The notes under the pieces were generated by a model. That model did not search any database, had not been told where the DNA came from, and was given only the letters and a program-made list of their open reading frames with translations. Below, in pieces: positions 46,548-56,055 of a DNA stretch of 64,000 bases. The translations under genes were made by a program, and so were the position numbers. The first letter of the stretch is position 1. Each line of letters opens with the position of its first letter. Origin of the DNA: Candidatus Gastranaerophilales bacterium (GTDB lineage: Bacteria > Cyanobacteriota > Vampirovibrionia > Gastranaerophilales > Gastranaerophilaceae); contig CALVEK010000007.1 in NCBI GenBank assembly GCA_944326555.1, positions 24,330-88,329 on the forward strand, written 5' to 3'.

Positions 46548-47894
46548 ATGACACAATCATTTTACACAGCCATCGGAGGGATGGCTGCAGGACAAACCAA
46601 AATCAGTGTTGTGGCAGACAACATAGCCAACATGAACACTATTGGTTTTAAAGCATCAAACGTTAACTTTTCAGATGTTTACTACAGAACATCATCTACA
46701 GGCCAAGCACCTACAGGTCAAATGGGTGGTATAAACCCTAAACAAATTGGTATCGGTGTTCAAACAGCATCTATTGCGAGAGATTTTTCTGCCGGTACAA
46801 CTCTTACAACAGGCTTAAACACAGACTTGTGTATTAACGGAAGCAGCTTCTTTACTGTAGCTTCACCGACAGTTGAAATTTTATACACAAGAGACGGTAA
46901 CTTTACAGTTGATTCTAACGGAAATATGGTTACATCAAGCGGATATAAATTACTGGGAACAAATAATAGTTTAAATACAATATCGAGTACAACTCCCATC
47001 AAAATACCTACATACATAAACACCGTAACAACTCCTTCAACACAAGCTCAAATGGGTAACAAAGCTCTTGATGAGTTAAATGGTATTAAATCAGGTGGTG
47101 TTTCTTCTGGAACATTCACAATTACAACCTATGATAACCTTGGAAAACCGACACCAAAAACTGTTACAGTAACCAGTGATATGACCGTTAATTCTTTGGT
47201 TGCTGAAATAAACAAAGCTGGTGGAGTAAAAGCATCACTGGTTGATGGTTCATTGAGTATAGTTGCTGATGGTGTTGAAAGATTTGAAATAGCAAACGGC
47301 ACATCAAATATTGTTACTCAAATGGGTATGGGTTCAATGGATCCAACAACAAAAACAGCAACTTCAGAAGTTATAAACTATCACCAAACAATCGGCGAAG
47401 GAACACCGGGAAGTGAAGAATCAAAGAACTTTACTTCTGTATCCATTAACGAAAACGGTATCATTGAGGTTAAATATGGAAATAATGATACACTTAGCGT
47501 AACACAAGATCCTACTAACCCGTCAAAAATGATTTTAAAATACACTCTAAACAACGGTACTATTATCACAGGCTCTGACCTTACAATCAATGACCAGCTT
47601 GTTGAACCTGCAAACTTGCAAATTCAAATGGCCAGCTTTGTAAACCCAAACGGCCTTACTGCACAAGGTAATAACACTTATGCATCAGGTCCAAACTGTG
47701 GTATGGCTTTATATGGAAGCATATCTTCATCTGCATTCGGTAACGTTAAATCAGGCGTTTTGGAAGGTTCAAACGTAGATTTGGCATCCGAATTTGCAGA
47801 TATGGTTGTATCTCAAAGAGCAATCGAAGCTAACAGTAGAGTATTCACTACAACTAACGAAATTTTACAAACTCTGACTCAGTTAGCAAGATAG
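46548..47894 (+). CDS. flgE: Flagellar hook protein FlgE
   Basis: 448 aa. The N-terminal rod-type motif (YTAIGGMAAGQTKISVVADNIANMNTIGFK) and C-terminal SNVDLASEFADMVVSQRAIEANSRVFTTTNEILQTL are the axial family ends. A central domain (about 170-270) contains DMTVNSLVAEINKAGGVKASLVDGSLSIV, like the hook IN motif of FliD/flagellins. It builds the flexible hook. GGGAGG precedes the ATG. Last gene of the fliJ-fliK-flgD-flgE operon. Confidence 0.95.
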   Translation: MTQSFYTAIGGMAAGQTKISVVADNIANMNTIGFKASNVNFSDVYYRTSSTGQAPTGQMGGINPKQIGIGVQTASIARDFSAGTTLTTGLNTDLCINGSSFFTVASPTVEILYTRDGNFTVDSNGNMVTSSGYKLLGTNNSLNTISSTTPIKIPTYINTVTTPSTQAQMGNKALDELNGIKSGGVSSGTFTITTYDNLGKPTPKTVTVTSDMTVNSLVAEINKAGGVKASLVDGSLSIVADGVERFEIANGTSNIVTQMGMGSMDPTTKTATSEVINYHQTIGEGTPGSEESKNFTSVSINENGIIEVKYGNNDTLSVTQDPTNPSKMILKYTLNNGTIITGSDLTINDQLVEPANLQIQMASFVNPNGLTAQGNNTYASGPNCGMALYGSISSSAFGNVKSGVLEGSNVDLASEFADMVVSQRAIEANSRVFTTTNEILQTLTQLAR

Positions 47895-47928
47895 GCTAAA
47901 CCACCCTAAATTTAACTATATAATTCTA

Positions 47929-47964
47929 AACGAAGCCCAAAATTATAAAATTTTGGGCTTCGTT
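47929..47964. terminator. Bidirectional terminator between flgE and prs
   Basis: Perfect 16-bp arms AACGAAGCCCAAAATT (47929-47944) and AATTTTGGGCTTCGTT (47949-47964), 4-nt loop. Confidence 0.8.
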
Positions 47965-47990
47965 AACATTTAGTATTAAAAAAAATAATC

Positions 47991-49001
47991 TTAATAAGAC
48001 TTGTATTCTTTTTCAAAACCAAATAAAGAACTTACAGATTCGTTATCGTGAATTCTTGAAATTGCTTCGCCTAAAATCGGAGCAATACTTAATTGTGTAA
48101 ATTTATCGGACACTTCTCTATCGAGAGGAATGGAATTTGTAATAATAACTTCTTCCACAGGAGCTTCTTCTAACCTTTGAATAGCGGGTCCGGAAAGTAT
48201 TCCGTGTGCGGCACACACATAAACCTTTTGAGCACCCTCACGTATCAACAATTTTGATGCTTCACAAATTGTACCTGCAGTATCAATCATGTCATCAACG
48301 AGCACACATATTTTGTCTTTAACATCACCTATTATGTGATCAGCAATAGCCTCATTATGTTTATCACGTCTTTTATCAACAATTGCAAGAGGACAATCTA
48401 ATTGTTTAGCAAAAACCCTTGTTCTTTGTACACCGCCTGTATCAGGGCTTACAGCTACTAACTTATCAGATGGTATGTTTAACTTTCTTATATAATCAGT
48501 CAAAACAGGAGTCGCATAGATGTGATCAACCAATATATTAAAGAAACCTTGAATTTGACCTGTGTGCAAGTCCATTGCCAAAATTCTGCTTGCACCTGCT
48601 GTTGTTAATAAATCAGCAACCAACTTTGCAGTTATGGCTTCCCTTCCGGAAGTTTTTCTGTCCTGTCTTGCATATCCGTAGTATGGAATAACGGCAGTAA
48701 TTGATTTTGCACTGGCTCTTTTAAAAGCATCTATCATAATCAACAATTCCATAAGGTTTTCGTTAACCGGATTAGAAAGAGGTTGAATAATGAATACATC
48801 ATCACCTCTAATACTTTGTTGAACCTGTACATAGATTTCTCCATCAGCAAAATTTTTGATAATCATAGGTCCAACACTTGTACCAAGATAACTGGCGATC
48901 TCTTCAGCAAGCTGCTTGTGAGCACGACCTGCAAAAAGCTGTATGTCATGAGTTGGATTTATCGTTTTTTCACGTTGGGGAAAATCCATAGTCAATTCCA
49001 T
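47991..49001 (-). CDS. prs: Ribose-phosphate pyrophosphokinase
   Basis: 336 aa; makes PRPP from ribose-5-P and ATP. Motifs: IQLFAGRAHKQLAEEIA start, NFADGEIYVQ, PYYGYARQDRK, MDLHTGQIQGFF and the PRPP loop VLVDDMIDTAGTI. ATG 49001 is chosen (AAGGA 8 nt upstream); the frame to 49049 is not supported. Divergent from typA. Confidence 0.97.
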   Translation of the reverse strand: MELTMDFPQREKTINPTHDIQLFAGRAHKQLAEEIASYLGTSVGPMIIKNFADGEIYVQVQQSIRGDDVFIIQPLSNPVNENLMELLIMIDAFKRASAKSITAVIPYYGYARQDRKTSGREAITAKLVADLLTTAGASRILAMDLHTGQIQGFFNILVDHIYATPVLTDYIRKLNIPSDKLVAVSPDTGGVQRTRVFAKQLDCPLAIVDKRRDKHNEAIADHIIGDVKDKICVLVDDMIDTAGTICEASKLLIREGAQKVYVCAAHGILSGPAIQRLEEAPVEEVIITNSIPLDREVSDKFTQLSIAPILGEAISRIHDNESVSSLFGFEKEYKSY

Positions 49002-49222
49002 TTTTTTATTCCTTCCTTGATTTATTAAAAATTCATAATCAACAGACAATTAAATTATAGCAGTAAATATTTTTATTTAATACATGCAATTTAGAAATAT
49101 TTTTTCAAAAAATTTGTATAAGTTAAGAAAAAGCCTAAATATATTTTTTGTTAGCCGATTTGTAATATTATCGGCATATTGAAATAAAATGTTACAAATG
49201 TAATGGAAGAGTGTTTTCTAAT

Positions 49223-49251
49223 TTTACAATGAACAATGTCTGTTATATCAT
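49223..49251 (+). promoter_or_regulatory. Promoter of typA
   Basis: TTTACA (49223-49228), 17-bp spacer, TATCAT (49246-49251). Confidence 0.55.
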
Positions 49252-49297
49252 CTTAAGTAGGGATAACAAACATTAATAACAAGAAATTAGGTAAAAA

Positions 49298-51085
49298 ATG
49301 GATAACACAAAACTTAGAAATATCGCAATAATTGCGCACGTTGACCACGGCAAAACAACACTTGTCGATTGTATGTTAAAACAGTGCGGTGTTTTCAGAC
49401 AAAATGAAGTTGTACAAGAAAGGGTACTTGACAGTAACGACCTTGAAAGAGAAAGAGGAATTACTATCCTTGCAAAAAATGTATCTGTTCACTATAACGA
49501 CTACAAAATAAACATTGTAGATACCCCCGGCCACGCGGATTTTGGCGGTGAGGTAGAACGTGTTTTGGGAATGGTTGATGGTGCATTGTTAATCGTTGAT
49601 GCGGCAGAAGGACCAATGCCTCAAACAAGATTTGTTTTACAAAAAGCACTTGAATTGGGTATCAGAGTTATTGTAGTAATTAACAAAATTGATAAACCGG
49701 CTGCAGACCCTGATGAAGCATTAAACAAAGTTTTTGACCTCTTTACAGAGCTTACGGATGATGAATATCTGCTTGATTTTCCCGTAATATACTCAAGCAG
49801 CTTGCAAGGTTTTGCAAAAAAAGAATTGGAAGACGAATCAAAAGACATAACTCCGCTTCTTGATTGTATTATAGAAAATGTTAAAGCACCGATAGCAGAT
49901 AAATCCAAAGATCTTCAATTTCACGTAACTACACTGGACTATAATGAATACGTGGGAAGAATTGCAATAGGACGTATCGTTAACGGTTCTATGAAATCAC
50001 AGGAACAAGTTAGCCATATCCACACAGACGGTAATATTACACGTGGAAAGATTGTAAAACTTTTTGGTTTCGAAGATTTGGGACGAGTAGAAATCAAAGA
50101 AGCCCACGCAGGTGATATTGTCGGTATTGCAGGATTCCCTGATATACAAATAGGTGAGACTATTGCTTGTCTGGAAAATCCTCAAGCATTGCCTTTAATA
50201 AAAATAGACGAACCGACATTGCAAATGAATTTCTCTGTGAACAACAGTCCGTTTGCAGGTCAAGAGGGTAAGTTTGTAACCTCTCGTCAGTTGAGAAAAA
50301 GACTGTACCAAGAACTCGAAAAGAATGTTTCTTTGCGTGTTGAAGATACAGAGAACACTGATGTATTCAGAGTTTCAGGCAGAGGCGAACTCCACTTAAG
50401 TATTTTAATTGAGACAATGAGAAGAGAGGGCTTTGAATTTCAAGTTTCAAAACCCGAAGTAATATACAAAACTATCAATGAACAAACATACGAGCCTTTT
50501 GAAGACTTGCTTATCGATGTACCAGAAACTTGTGCAGGCGGTTGTATTGAAAAACTTGCAGGCAGAAAAGGTGAAATGCTTGAAATGCAAGCTGTGGGAA
50601 CTCGTTCAAAAATGAGATTTTTAATCCCGTCAAGAGGTCTTATCGGCTTTAGAGGTGAATTTATAAGAATGACAAGAGGCGAAGGTATAATGAATCACAC
50701 TTTCGCAGAATACAAGCCTTATGCAGGAGATATCAACAGACAAAGAATGGGCTCTCTAATTGCTCACGAAGATGGAGAGGCAGTTCCTTATGCTCTTGCG
50801 CAGTTTGAAGATAGAGGAGTCTTCTTTGTCGTTCCAAAAACAAAAATCTATAGAGGAATGATTGTCGGCGAGGGCAATCGTTCTCAAGACATAGCAGTAA
50901 ATGTTTGCAAAACTAAAAAACTTACAAACATGAGAACGGCAACCGCTGATGTAATGGTAACTTTACAAGCACCCAAAATCATGTCTTTAGAAGAATGCCT
51001 TGAATACATCTCTGATGATGAGCTTGTTGAAGTAACTCCTGAAAATATCAGAATGAGAAAATATGACCTTGTCAAATTAAGATAA
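49298..51085 (+). CDS. typA: Translational GTPase TypA/BipA
   Basis: 595 aa. G1 [11 protein letters not shown]2 in [12 protein letters not shown]3 [15 protein letters not shown]4 NKIDKP; then EF-G-like domains II, III and V and the BipA-specific C-terminal domain ([36 protein letters not shown]). A ribosome-associated GTPase for stress or cold growth and 50S assembly. Weak SD (TTAGG 6 nt before the ATG). Single-gene unit with its own terminator. Confidence 0.97.
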   Translation: MDNTKLRNIAIIAHVDHGKTTLVDCMLKQCGVFRQNEVVQERVLDSNDLERERGITILAKNVSVHYNDYKINIVDTPGHADFGGEVERVLGMVDGALLIVDAAEGPMPQTRFVLQKALELGIRVIVVINKIDKPAADPDEALNKVFDLFTELTDDEYLLDFPVIYSSSLQGFAKKELEDESKDITPLLDCIIENVKAPIADKSKDLQFHVTTLDYNEYVGRIAIGRIVNGSMKSQEQVSHIHTDGNITRGKIVKLFGFEDLGRVEIKEAHAGDIVGIAGFPDIQIGETIACLENPQALPLIKIDEPTLQMNFSVNNSPFAGQEGKFVTSRQLRKRLYQELEKNVSLRVEDTENTDVFRVSGRGELHLSILIETMRREGFEFQVSKPEVIYKTINEQTYEPFEDLLIDVPETCAGGCIEKLAGRKGEMLEMQAVGTRSKMRFLIPSRGLIGFRGEFIRMTRGEGIMNHTFAEYKPYAGDINRQRMGSLIAHEDGEAVPYALAQFEDRGVFFVVPKTKIYRGMIVGEGNRSQDIAVNVCKTKKLTNMRTATADVMVTLQAPKIMSLEECLEYISDDELVEVTPENIRMRKYDLVKLR

Positions 51086-51110
51086 AACAAATACATAAAC
51101 TATAATAAAA

Positions 51111-51140
51111 AATAACGTCGGCTATCTGACGTTATTTTTT
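51111..51140 (+). terminator. Terminator of typA
   Basis: AATAACGTC (51111-51119) / GACGTTATT (51128-51136), then TTTTTT. Confidence 0.85.
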
Positions 51141-51173
51141 TATACAAAAAAATACATTATTTAGTGTATATTC

Positions 51174-51202
51174 TTGTACCTAAAAATGTGGAATCATAGT
51201 AT
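51174..51202 (+). promoter_or_regulatory. Candidate promoter of the motA operon
   Basis: TTGTAC (51174-51179), 17-bp spacer, TAGTAT (51197-51202); TAAAGAATTAGGGAT (51206-51220) follows and resembles the flagellin 3 leader element. Confidence 0.45.
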
Positions 51203-51260
51203 TAGTAAAGAATTAGGGATAGTCTTACTAATTAAAATATTAAACTTGGAGAGGTAAATT

Positions 51261-52073
51261 TTGAATTTTTCGGCAATTATAGCTTTAGTTGCAGCTGTTA
51301 TATTGATAATGGCATCTCACGGTGCGGACAGCGCTTCTATGGTTTCACTTATACAACCGTCAGCGATAATGATTGTTTTGGGCGGAACATTTTGTGCAGC
51401 AATAGTAAATTTTAAACCATCAACACTGATAAATGCATTAAAATCCTCCACAGAAGTTTTTTTTGACAGTCAGCCCTCACACATAAAAGTTATTGATGAA
51501 ATAATATTTCTTGCTCATCAAGCCAGGTTAAAAGGTCTATTTTACCTAAACAGCCTTGTAGACAATATTCAGGACCCGTTTTTAAAACGAGGAGTCCAAC
51601 TTTCTATAGATTTCAATAATCCTCAGATGATTTACGATATTTTAAAAGCGGAAATATCTTATGATGAAGAGGAAGAGCTTATTAACTCTCGAGTGTTTGA
51701 AGCACTTGGAGGTTATGCCCCAACATTCGGTATAGTAGGGGCAGTATTTGGACTCATACAGATTATGGGGTACATTCAACAACCTGACATTCTTGCTCAA
51801 GGTATTGCGGTAGCCTTTGTTTCAACACTTTACGGTGTCGGGTTTGCCAACCTATTATTTTTACCGATAGCAGGAAAACTTAAAATGAATCTTAGAGAAA
51901 AAATCCTGCTAAAAGAAGTTGTTCTTCAAGGTATCGTCTCTATACAAATGGAAGAATCTCCAATGGTAATTGAAGAAAAACTTTTAGCATATCTTAAATA
52001 CCACAACAGAAATCACTCTATTGAAAACAAAGACGGAAGAAAAGAAAGAAACGGGATTTACGGAACCAGATAA
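51261..52073 (+). CDS. motA: Flagellar stator protein MotA
   Basis: 270 aa with four membrane helices; the C-terminal pair (GGYAPTFGIVGAVFGLIQIMGYI and GIAVAFVSTLYGVGFANLLFLPIAGKL) is the MotA/TolQ/ExbB signature. The cytoplasmic loop between helices 2 and 3 contacts FliG. Start is TTG with GGAGAGG upstream. Its stop overlaps the motB start by one base (TAATG). Confidence 0.95.
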   Translation: MNFSAIIALVAAVILIMASHGADSASMVSLIQPSAIMIVLGGTFCAAIVNFKPSTLINALKSSTEVFFDSQPSHIKVIDEIIFLAHQARLKGLFYLNSLVDNIQDPFLKRGVQLSIDFNNPQMIYDILKAEISYDEEEELINSRVFEALGGYAPTFGIVGAVFGLIQIMGYIQQPDILAQGIAVAFVSTLYGVGFANLLFLPIAGKLKMNLREKILLKEVVLQGIVSIQMEESPMVIEEKLLAYLKYHNRNHSIENKDGRKERNGIYGTR

Positions 52074-52816
52074 TGAAGAACGATTACTACTCAAATTCAA
52101 ATGACTATATAAACCGTTGGGTTATTTCTTATGCAGACTTTGTTACAATGCTTCTTGCCCTTTTTATGGTAATGTTTGCAACAAATTCCATGGGCGCAAC
52201 AAAAATTAAAGATGTTAACAAGTCTATACAAAAAGTATTTGCCTCACCTGTAACAAACAAAAATATTACTGTTAACGAAAATGTTAAGAATATTGAGATT
52301 AAAGAAGAAGCTCAAAGTCCTCTTGAAAATACCGGAAAAACTATTCTGGACGGAGGCGACGGCATACTTAATTCACAGCAATTGAAAGAGCAGATAGAAA
52401 AAGATCTCAACACAAATACATCAATAAAAATTATAAAATCAGACCGTGGAGTAGTAATAAGACTTGATGATACTATGCTTTTTGACCCCGGTTCTGCTAT
52501 AATAAAACCACAAGCAATCACTACATTGGAGAAAATTTCTCAAACACTTGATAAATTCAAAAACCCTATAGTTATAGAAGGTCATACTGACTCTATGCCT
52601 ATAAGGAATGACAGATATCCGTCAAATTGGGAACTTTCCACTGCAAGAGCAACAAATATCATAAAATACTTAACAGACAGATATAAGTTTCCACCAAGCA
52701 GACTCTCTGCCGTAGGATATGGGGAATACATGCCTGTAGCAGAAAATAATACACCTCAAGGACGTGCAAAAAACAGAAGAGTGGATATAATAGTATTAAG
52801 CTCGGATAAAAAATAA
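52073..52816 (+). CDS. motB: Flagellar stator protein MotB
   Basis: 247 aa. One N-terminal membrane helix with the proton-carrying Asp22 in WVISYADFVTMLLALF; then a linker and a C-terminal OmpA-like peptidoglycan-binding domain (VIEGHTDSMPIRNDRYPSNWELSTARATNIIKYL, GRAKNRRVDIIV). It anchors the MotA ring to the wall. Coupled to motA by TAATG. Confidence 0.96.
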   Translation: MKNDYYSNSNDYINRWVISYADFVTMLLALFMVMFATNSMGATKIKDVNKSIQKVFASPVTNKNITVNENVKNIEIKEEAQSPLENTGKTILDGGDGILNSQQLKEQIEKDLNTNTSIKIIKSDRGVVIRLDDTMLFDPGSAIIKPQAITTLEKISQTLDKFKNPIVIEGHTDSMPIRNDRYPSNWELSTARATNIIKYLTDRYKFPPSRLSAVGYGEYMPVAENNTPQGRAKNRRVDIIVLSSDKK

Positions 52817-52836
52817 GTTATTAGTTGGAGAAAAAT

Positions 52837-53460
52837 ATGGCAAAACCAAACCAAATAAAAGAACCGGAACCAAAAGAAAAAGACAAAGCACAAGAAGGCG
52901 GTGGAGGAAACTCTATACTGATTAATGTTATTACCACGACAATTGTGTGCATAATTTTCATAGGTGTAAACTATTTCTTACAATCCAATCTTTTAACTAC
53001 ACAACTCAAATCAGTTACAACAGAACAAAATGCAGAAGAAAATTCTGACGAACAATTAGATAAGCCTGAAAAAGGTATTGTGCTTGATTTGGGTGATTTT
53101 ACAATGAACCTCAGTGATATTGAACCGAGAAGATACCTAAAAGCAAACGTAGCTGTTGAAATAACAAACCCTGAACCTGACCCCAACGCTGAAGAGCCTA
53201 AAAAAGCAAGCGGAGGCCACGGTGGACATGGGGAAGCTGCTCCAGATCCAAAAGCTGATTTGGTTGCAGAAATGGAACAATACAAACCTGCTATCAGAGA
53301 TGCTGTTATAACAGTTTTAACAAGCAAAACATCAGATGAACTTGCAACCACAGCAGGTAAAGAACTGGCAAAACAACAAATTGCAGAATCCGTTAACGGT
53401 ATTTTTGACGGAGAAAGAGAAGTTATAAGAGTAAGTTTTGGTCAGTTCATAATGCAATAA
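52837..53460 (+). CDS. fliL: Flagellar basal body-associated protein FliL
   Basis: 207 aa. One membrane helix (about 26-48), then a periplasmic FliL domain (GIVLDLGDFTMNLSDIEPRRYLKANVAVEI ... RDAVITVLTSKT, and IRVSFGQFIMQ at the end). A Gly/His-rich insert (GGHGGHGE) lies in the middle. FliL surrounds the stator. ATG 52837 is chosen because GGAG lies 6 nt upstream; the TTG at 52825 is within the SD region. Confidence 0.92.
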   Translation: MAKPNQIKEPEPKEKDKAQEGGGGNSILINVITTTIVCIIFIGVNYFLQSNLLTTQLKSVTTEQNAEENSDEQLDKPEKGIVLDLGDFTMNLSDIEPRRYLKANVAVEITNPEPDPNAEEPKKASGGHGGHGEAAPDPKADLVAEMEQYKPAIRDAVITVLTSKTSDELATTAGKELAKQQIAESVNGIFDGEREVIRVSFGQFIMQ

Positions 53461-53481
53461 GCCAAAACAAAAGGAAAAGAA

Positions 53482-54501
53482 ATGACAGGTTCAAACCAAC
53501 ATTCTCAAGACAATATGATTGACGGCATACAAGTTGATTACGGCGAAGCCGGAGCTTTTATGACCGGACTTGATGATGCGGACGAACATAAAAAAGGCTA
53601 TAAATTATACAATTTTAGACGTCCTGACAAATTCTCAAAAGACCACTTAAGAGGGTTGCAAGATATTCACAGAGAATTTTCAAGACAACTTGCCCTTGTA
53701 TTAACAGCGTATTTAAGAATGCACCTTGAAGTAGATGTTGTATCTGTTGACCAGCTCACTTATGACGAATTTATGCGTTCTGTACCAAGCCCTATATCTA
53801 TTGCTATTTTTGAACTTAATCCACTACCGGGACAAATTTTGTTGGGCATAAGTTTTGAAGTACTGTCAAGTATTGTTGACAGAATGCTTGGTGGTGTAGG
53901 TACAGTTGAGGGGAAAGCGAGAGAACTTACAGATGTAGAAGAATCTCTTGTTAAAAAAATGATAGAAAGAACTATCCAAACACTTGCAGATGCTTGGTCC
54001 CATATTATTCCTGTCGAAAGCAACCTTATAGGGTTGGACAACAATTATTCGGGGATTCAAGTAGCAACTGCCGGGGAAATTGTTGCATTAATTACTCTTG
54101 AAGTTCATATCTCAGGCAAACATTACGGATTAATAAGTTTATGCTTCCCTTATCCTGTATTGGAAAATGTTCTTTCTCAATTAACTACTCAACACATCTT
54201 CCAAACAAAAGGTATCATTGCAACAAGTGAAGAACGCCAAAAAATGATAGAAAAGTTGGATACTTCTCTTGTTGATATAAATGTACTATTCGGACAAACT
54301 GATATAACAATGAAAGACTTCCTTGATTTAAAAGAGGGAGATGTATTAAAATTGGATAATGCGGCAACAGAAGACTTGATTGTAAAAGTCAATGGTGAGA
54401 GAAAATTCTATGCTCGCCCAGGTAGAATTAAAGACAAGATTTGTATAAAAATTACAGACAGGTATGATTATTATGTTGATGCGCTAAAGCGTTATTTTTA
54501 G
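53482..54501 (+). CDS. fliM: Flagellar motor switch protein FliM
   Basis: 339 aa. The middle CheC-like domain starts YNFRRPDKFSKDHLRGLQDIHREFSRQL and contains LPGQILLGISFEVLSSIVDRMLGG; a C-terminal SpoA domain follows (DINVLFGQTDITMKDFLDLKEGDVLKLD). The N-terminus (about 1-30) contains IDGIQVDYGEAGAFM, not an obvious CheY-binding LSQxEIDAL peptide. AAAGG precedes the ATG. Confidence 0.95.
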   Translation: MTGSNQHSQDNMIDGIQVDYGEAGAFMTGLDDADEHKKGYKLYNFRRPDKFSKDHLRGLQDIHREFSRQLALVLTAYLRMHLEVDVVSVDQLTYDEFMRSVPSPISIAIFELNPLPGQILLGISFEVLSSIVDRMLGGVGTVEGKARELTDVEESLVKKMIERTIQTLADAWSHIIPVESNLIGLDNNYSGIQVATAGEIVALITLEVHISGKHYGLISLCFPYPVLENVLSQLTTQHIFQTKGIIATSEERQKMIEKLDTSLVDINVLFGQTDITMKDFLDLKEGDVLKLDNAATEDLIVKVNGERKFYARPGRIKDKICIKITDRYDYYVDALKRYF

Positions 54502-54513
54502 AAAGGATTTTAA

Positions 54514-55086
54514 ATGTCAGAAGATAATATGCAAAATGATGATCTTAACCAACCTAAAGATATTGATAATTTAGACAATTTATCAGCTGCAAATCCTCTC
54601 GGGAATATACCTGATAACGGAATTTCCGCTGACGATACAGCGGGGATAAAATCGGATGCATTTGCCGTAGGTAATGACGCTGCATCAAATTACAATTTTG
54701 ATAAAATAGAAGGCGAACCTGTAAATGAGGTAAAAATCGACCCCGAAATGCATAACAGTGAGCCTGTAACTGTAAGACCGGTAGAATTTACGCCTTTTGA
54801 CAGCTACACACCAACCAATACTGACACTAACAAAAACCTTGAATTACTCATGGATATTAAACTTGAGTTGACTGTAGAACTTGGCAGATGTCATTTGCCT
54901 GTTAAAAAGGTTCTTGAGTTAACAAGAGGTTCAATCATCGAACTTGATAAAGTTGCGGGTGAGTCAGTAGAACTTTATGCAAACGGTAAACACGTCGCTA
55001 ACGGTGAGGTAGTTGTTATAGAAGACAACTTTGGTCTTAGAATTACAAGTATTACAGACCCCGAAGAAAGAATAAAAAGTCTTTAA
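54514..55086 (+). CDS. fliN: Flagellar motor switch protein FliN
   Basis: 190 aa. The C-terminal SpoA domain (about 110-186: [40 protein letters not shown]...[18 protein letters not shown]) is canonical FliN. The first 100 residues are acidic, Asn/Asp-rich and disordered, as in some FliN/FliY forms, but no CheC phosphatase domain is present. It lies 12 bp after fliM and ends the motA-motB-fliL-fliM-fliN operon. GAAAGGA precedes the ATG. Confidence 0.95.
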   Translation: MSEDNMQNDDLNQPKDIDNLDNLSAANPLGNIPDNGISADDTAGIKSDAFAVGNDAASNYNFDKIEGEPVNEVKIDPEMHNSEPVTVRPVEFTPFDSYTPTNTDTNKNLELLMDIKLELTVELGRCHLPVKKVLELTRGSIIELDKVAGESVELYANGKHVANGEVVVIEDNFGLRITSITDPEERIKSL

Positions 55087-55111
55087 ACAGCTTAAATAAT
55101 ATAATTAAAAT

Positions 55112-55142
55112 AAAAAGTTCACCGATTTATGGTGAACTTTTT
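55112..55142. terminator. Bidirectional terminator between fliN and murQ
   Basis: AAAAAGTTCACC (55112-55123) / GGTGAACTTTTT (55131-55142), 7-nt loop. Confidence 0.85.
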
Positions 55143-55149
55143 TAATGTG

Positions 55150-56037
55150 TTATTCAAATATTCGTCTTAAAACACCTTGATTTTCTTTGAGCAATTTGTC
55201 AGCTTCATCAAAATCTAAACCATATAACAAGTACAATACTGCATGTTTTGTTTTATAGCCGTTAGATTCAAGAACATTTCTGGCCGTAGCTTCTTTACAT
55301 CCACAGATTTCTGAAACTATTATTACCGCTCTTCTTTTCAATTTATCATTTGTTGGCTTAACATCTATCATCAAATTATGATAAGTTTTACCAATTTTAA
55401 CCATAGCTCCGGTTGAAAGCATATTCAAAATCATCTTCTGCGCAGTACCTGCTTTCATCCTAGTAGAACCGGATATAGCCTCAGCACCTGTTTCTACACA
55501 AATAAAGCAATCTGCAAACTCTTTCATTTTTGCATTCGCATTAGATGTAATAACTATAGTTTTACACTTTTTCATTTTTGCTACTTGCAAAAATTTACAA
55601 ACATATTTTGCATTCCCCGATGCCGATATTCCAACGATAGTGTCATTGTTACAGATATCATGCTCGTTAAAATCTTCAAGGGCCATTTCTTCAGAATCTT
55701 CTGCGCCTTCTATGGCTTCTCTTAGCGCCCTATCACCTCCTGCAATAATACCCTGAACCATATCAGGAGGAGTATTAAAAGTAGGAGGACACTCTGATGC
55801 ATCCAATACACCAAGTCTTCCGCTAGTACCTGCACCAACATACAATAATCTGCCGCTATGCATAAAATTACGAACAATTATATCAACCGCTTTAGCTATC
55901 TGCGGGATACATTTTTTTACGGCTTCGGCTACTTTCATATCCTCTTTGTTAATCATTTCAAGCATTTCATACGTGCCGACCAAATCAATATTGAATGTAT
56001 TTTTATTTATGTGTTCGGTAGATGTTTCTATTTTCAT
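55150..56037 (-). CDS. murQ: N-acetylmuramic acid 6-phosphate etherase
   Basis: 295 aa SIS-domain lyase that splits MurNAc-6-P into GlcNAc-6-P and D-lactate. Signatures: GRLLYVGAGTSGRLGVLDASECPPTF, IAGGDRALREAIEGAEDS, and AISGSTRMKAGTAQKMILNMLSTG. It follows anmK by 18 bp, so the pair performs consecutive steps of wall recycling. Confidence 0.96.
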   Translation of the reverse strand: MKIETSTEHINKNTFNIDLVGTYEMLEMINKEDMKVAEAVKKCIPQIAKAVDIIVRNFMHSGRLLYVGAGTSGRLGVLDASECPPTFNTPPDMVQGIIAGGDRALREAIEGAEDSEEMALEDFNEHDICNNDTIVGISASGNAKYVCKFLQVAKMKKCKTIVITSNANAKMKEFADCFICVETGAEAISGSTRMKAGTAQKMILNMLSTGAMVKIGKTYHNLMIDVKPTNDKLKRRAVIIVSEICGCKEATARNVLESNGYKTKHAVLYLLYGLDFDEADKLLKENQGVLRRIFE

Positions 56038-56055
56038 AAATACTTAACTCGCAGA

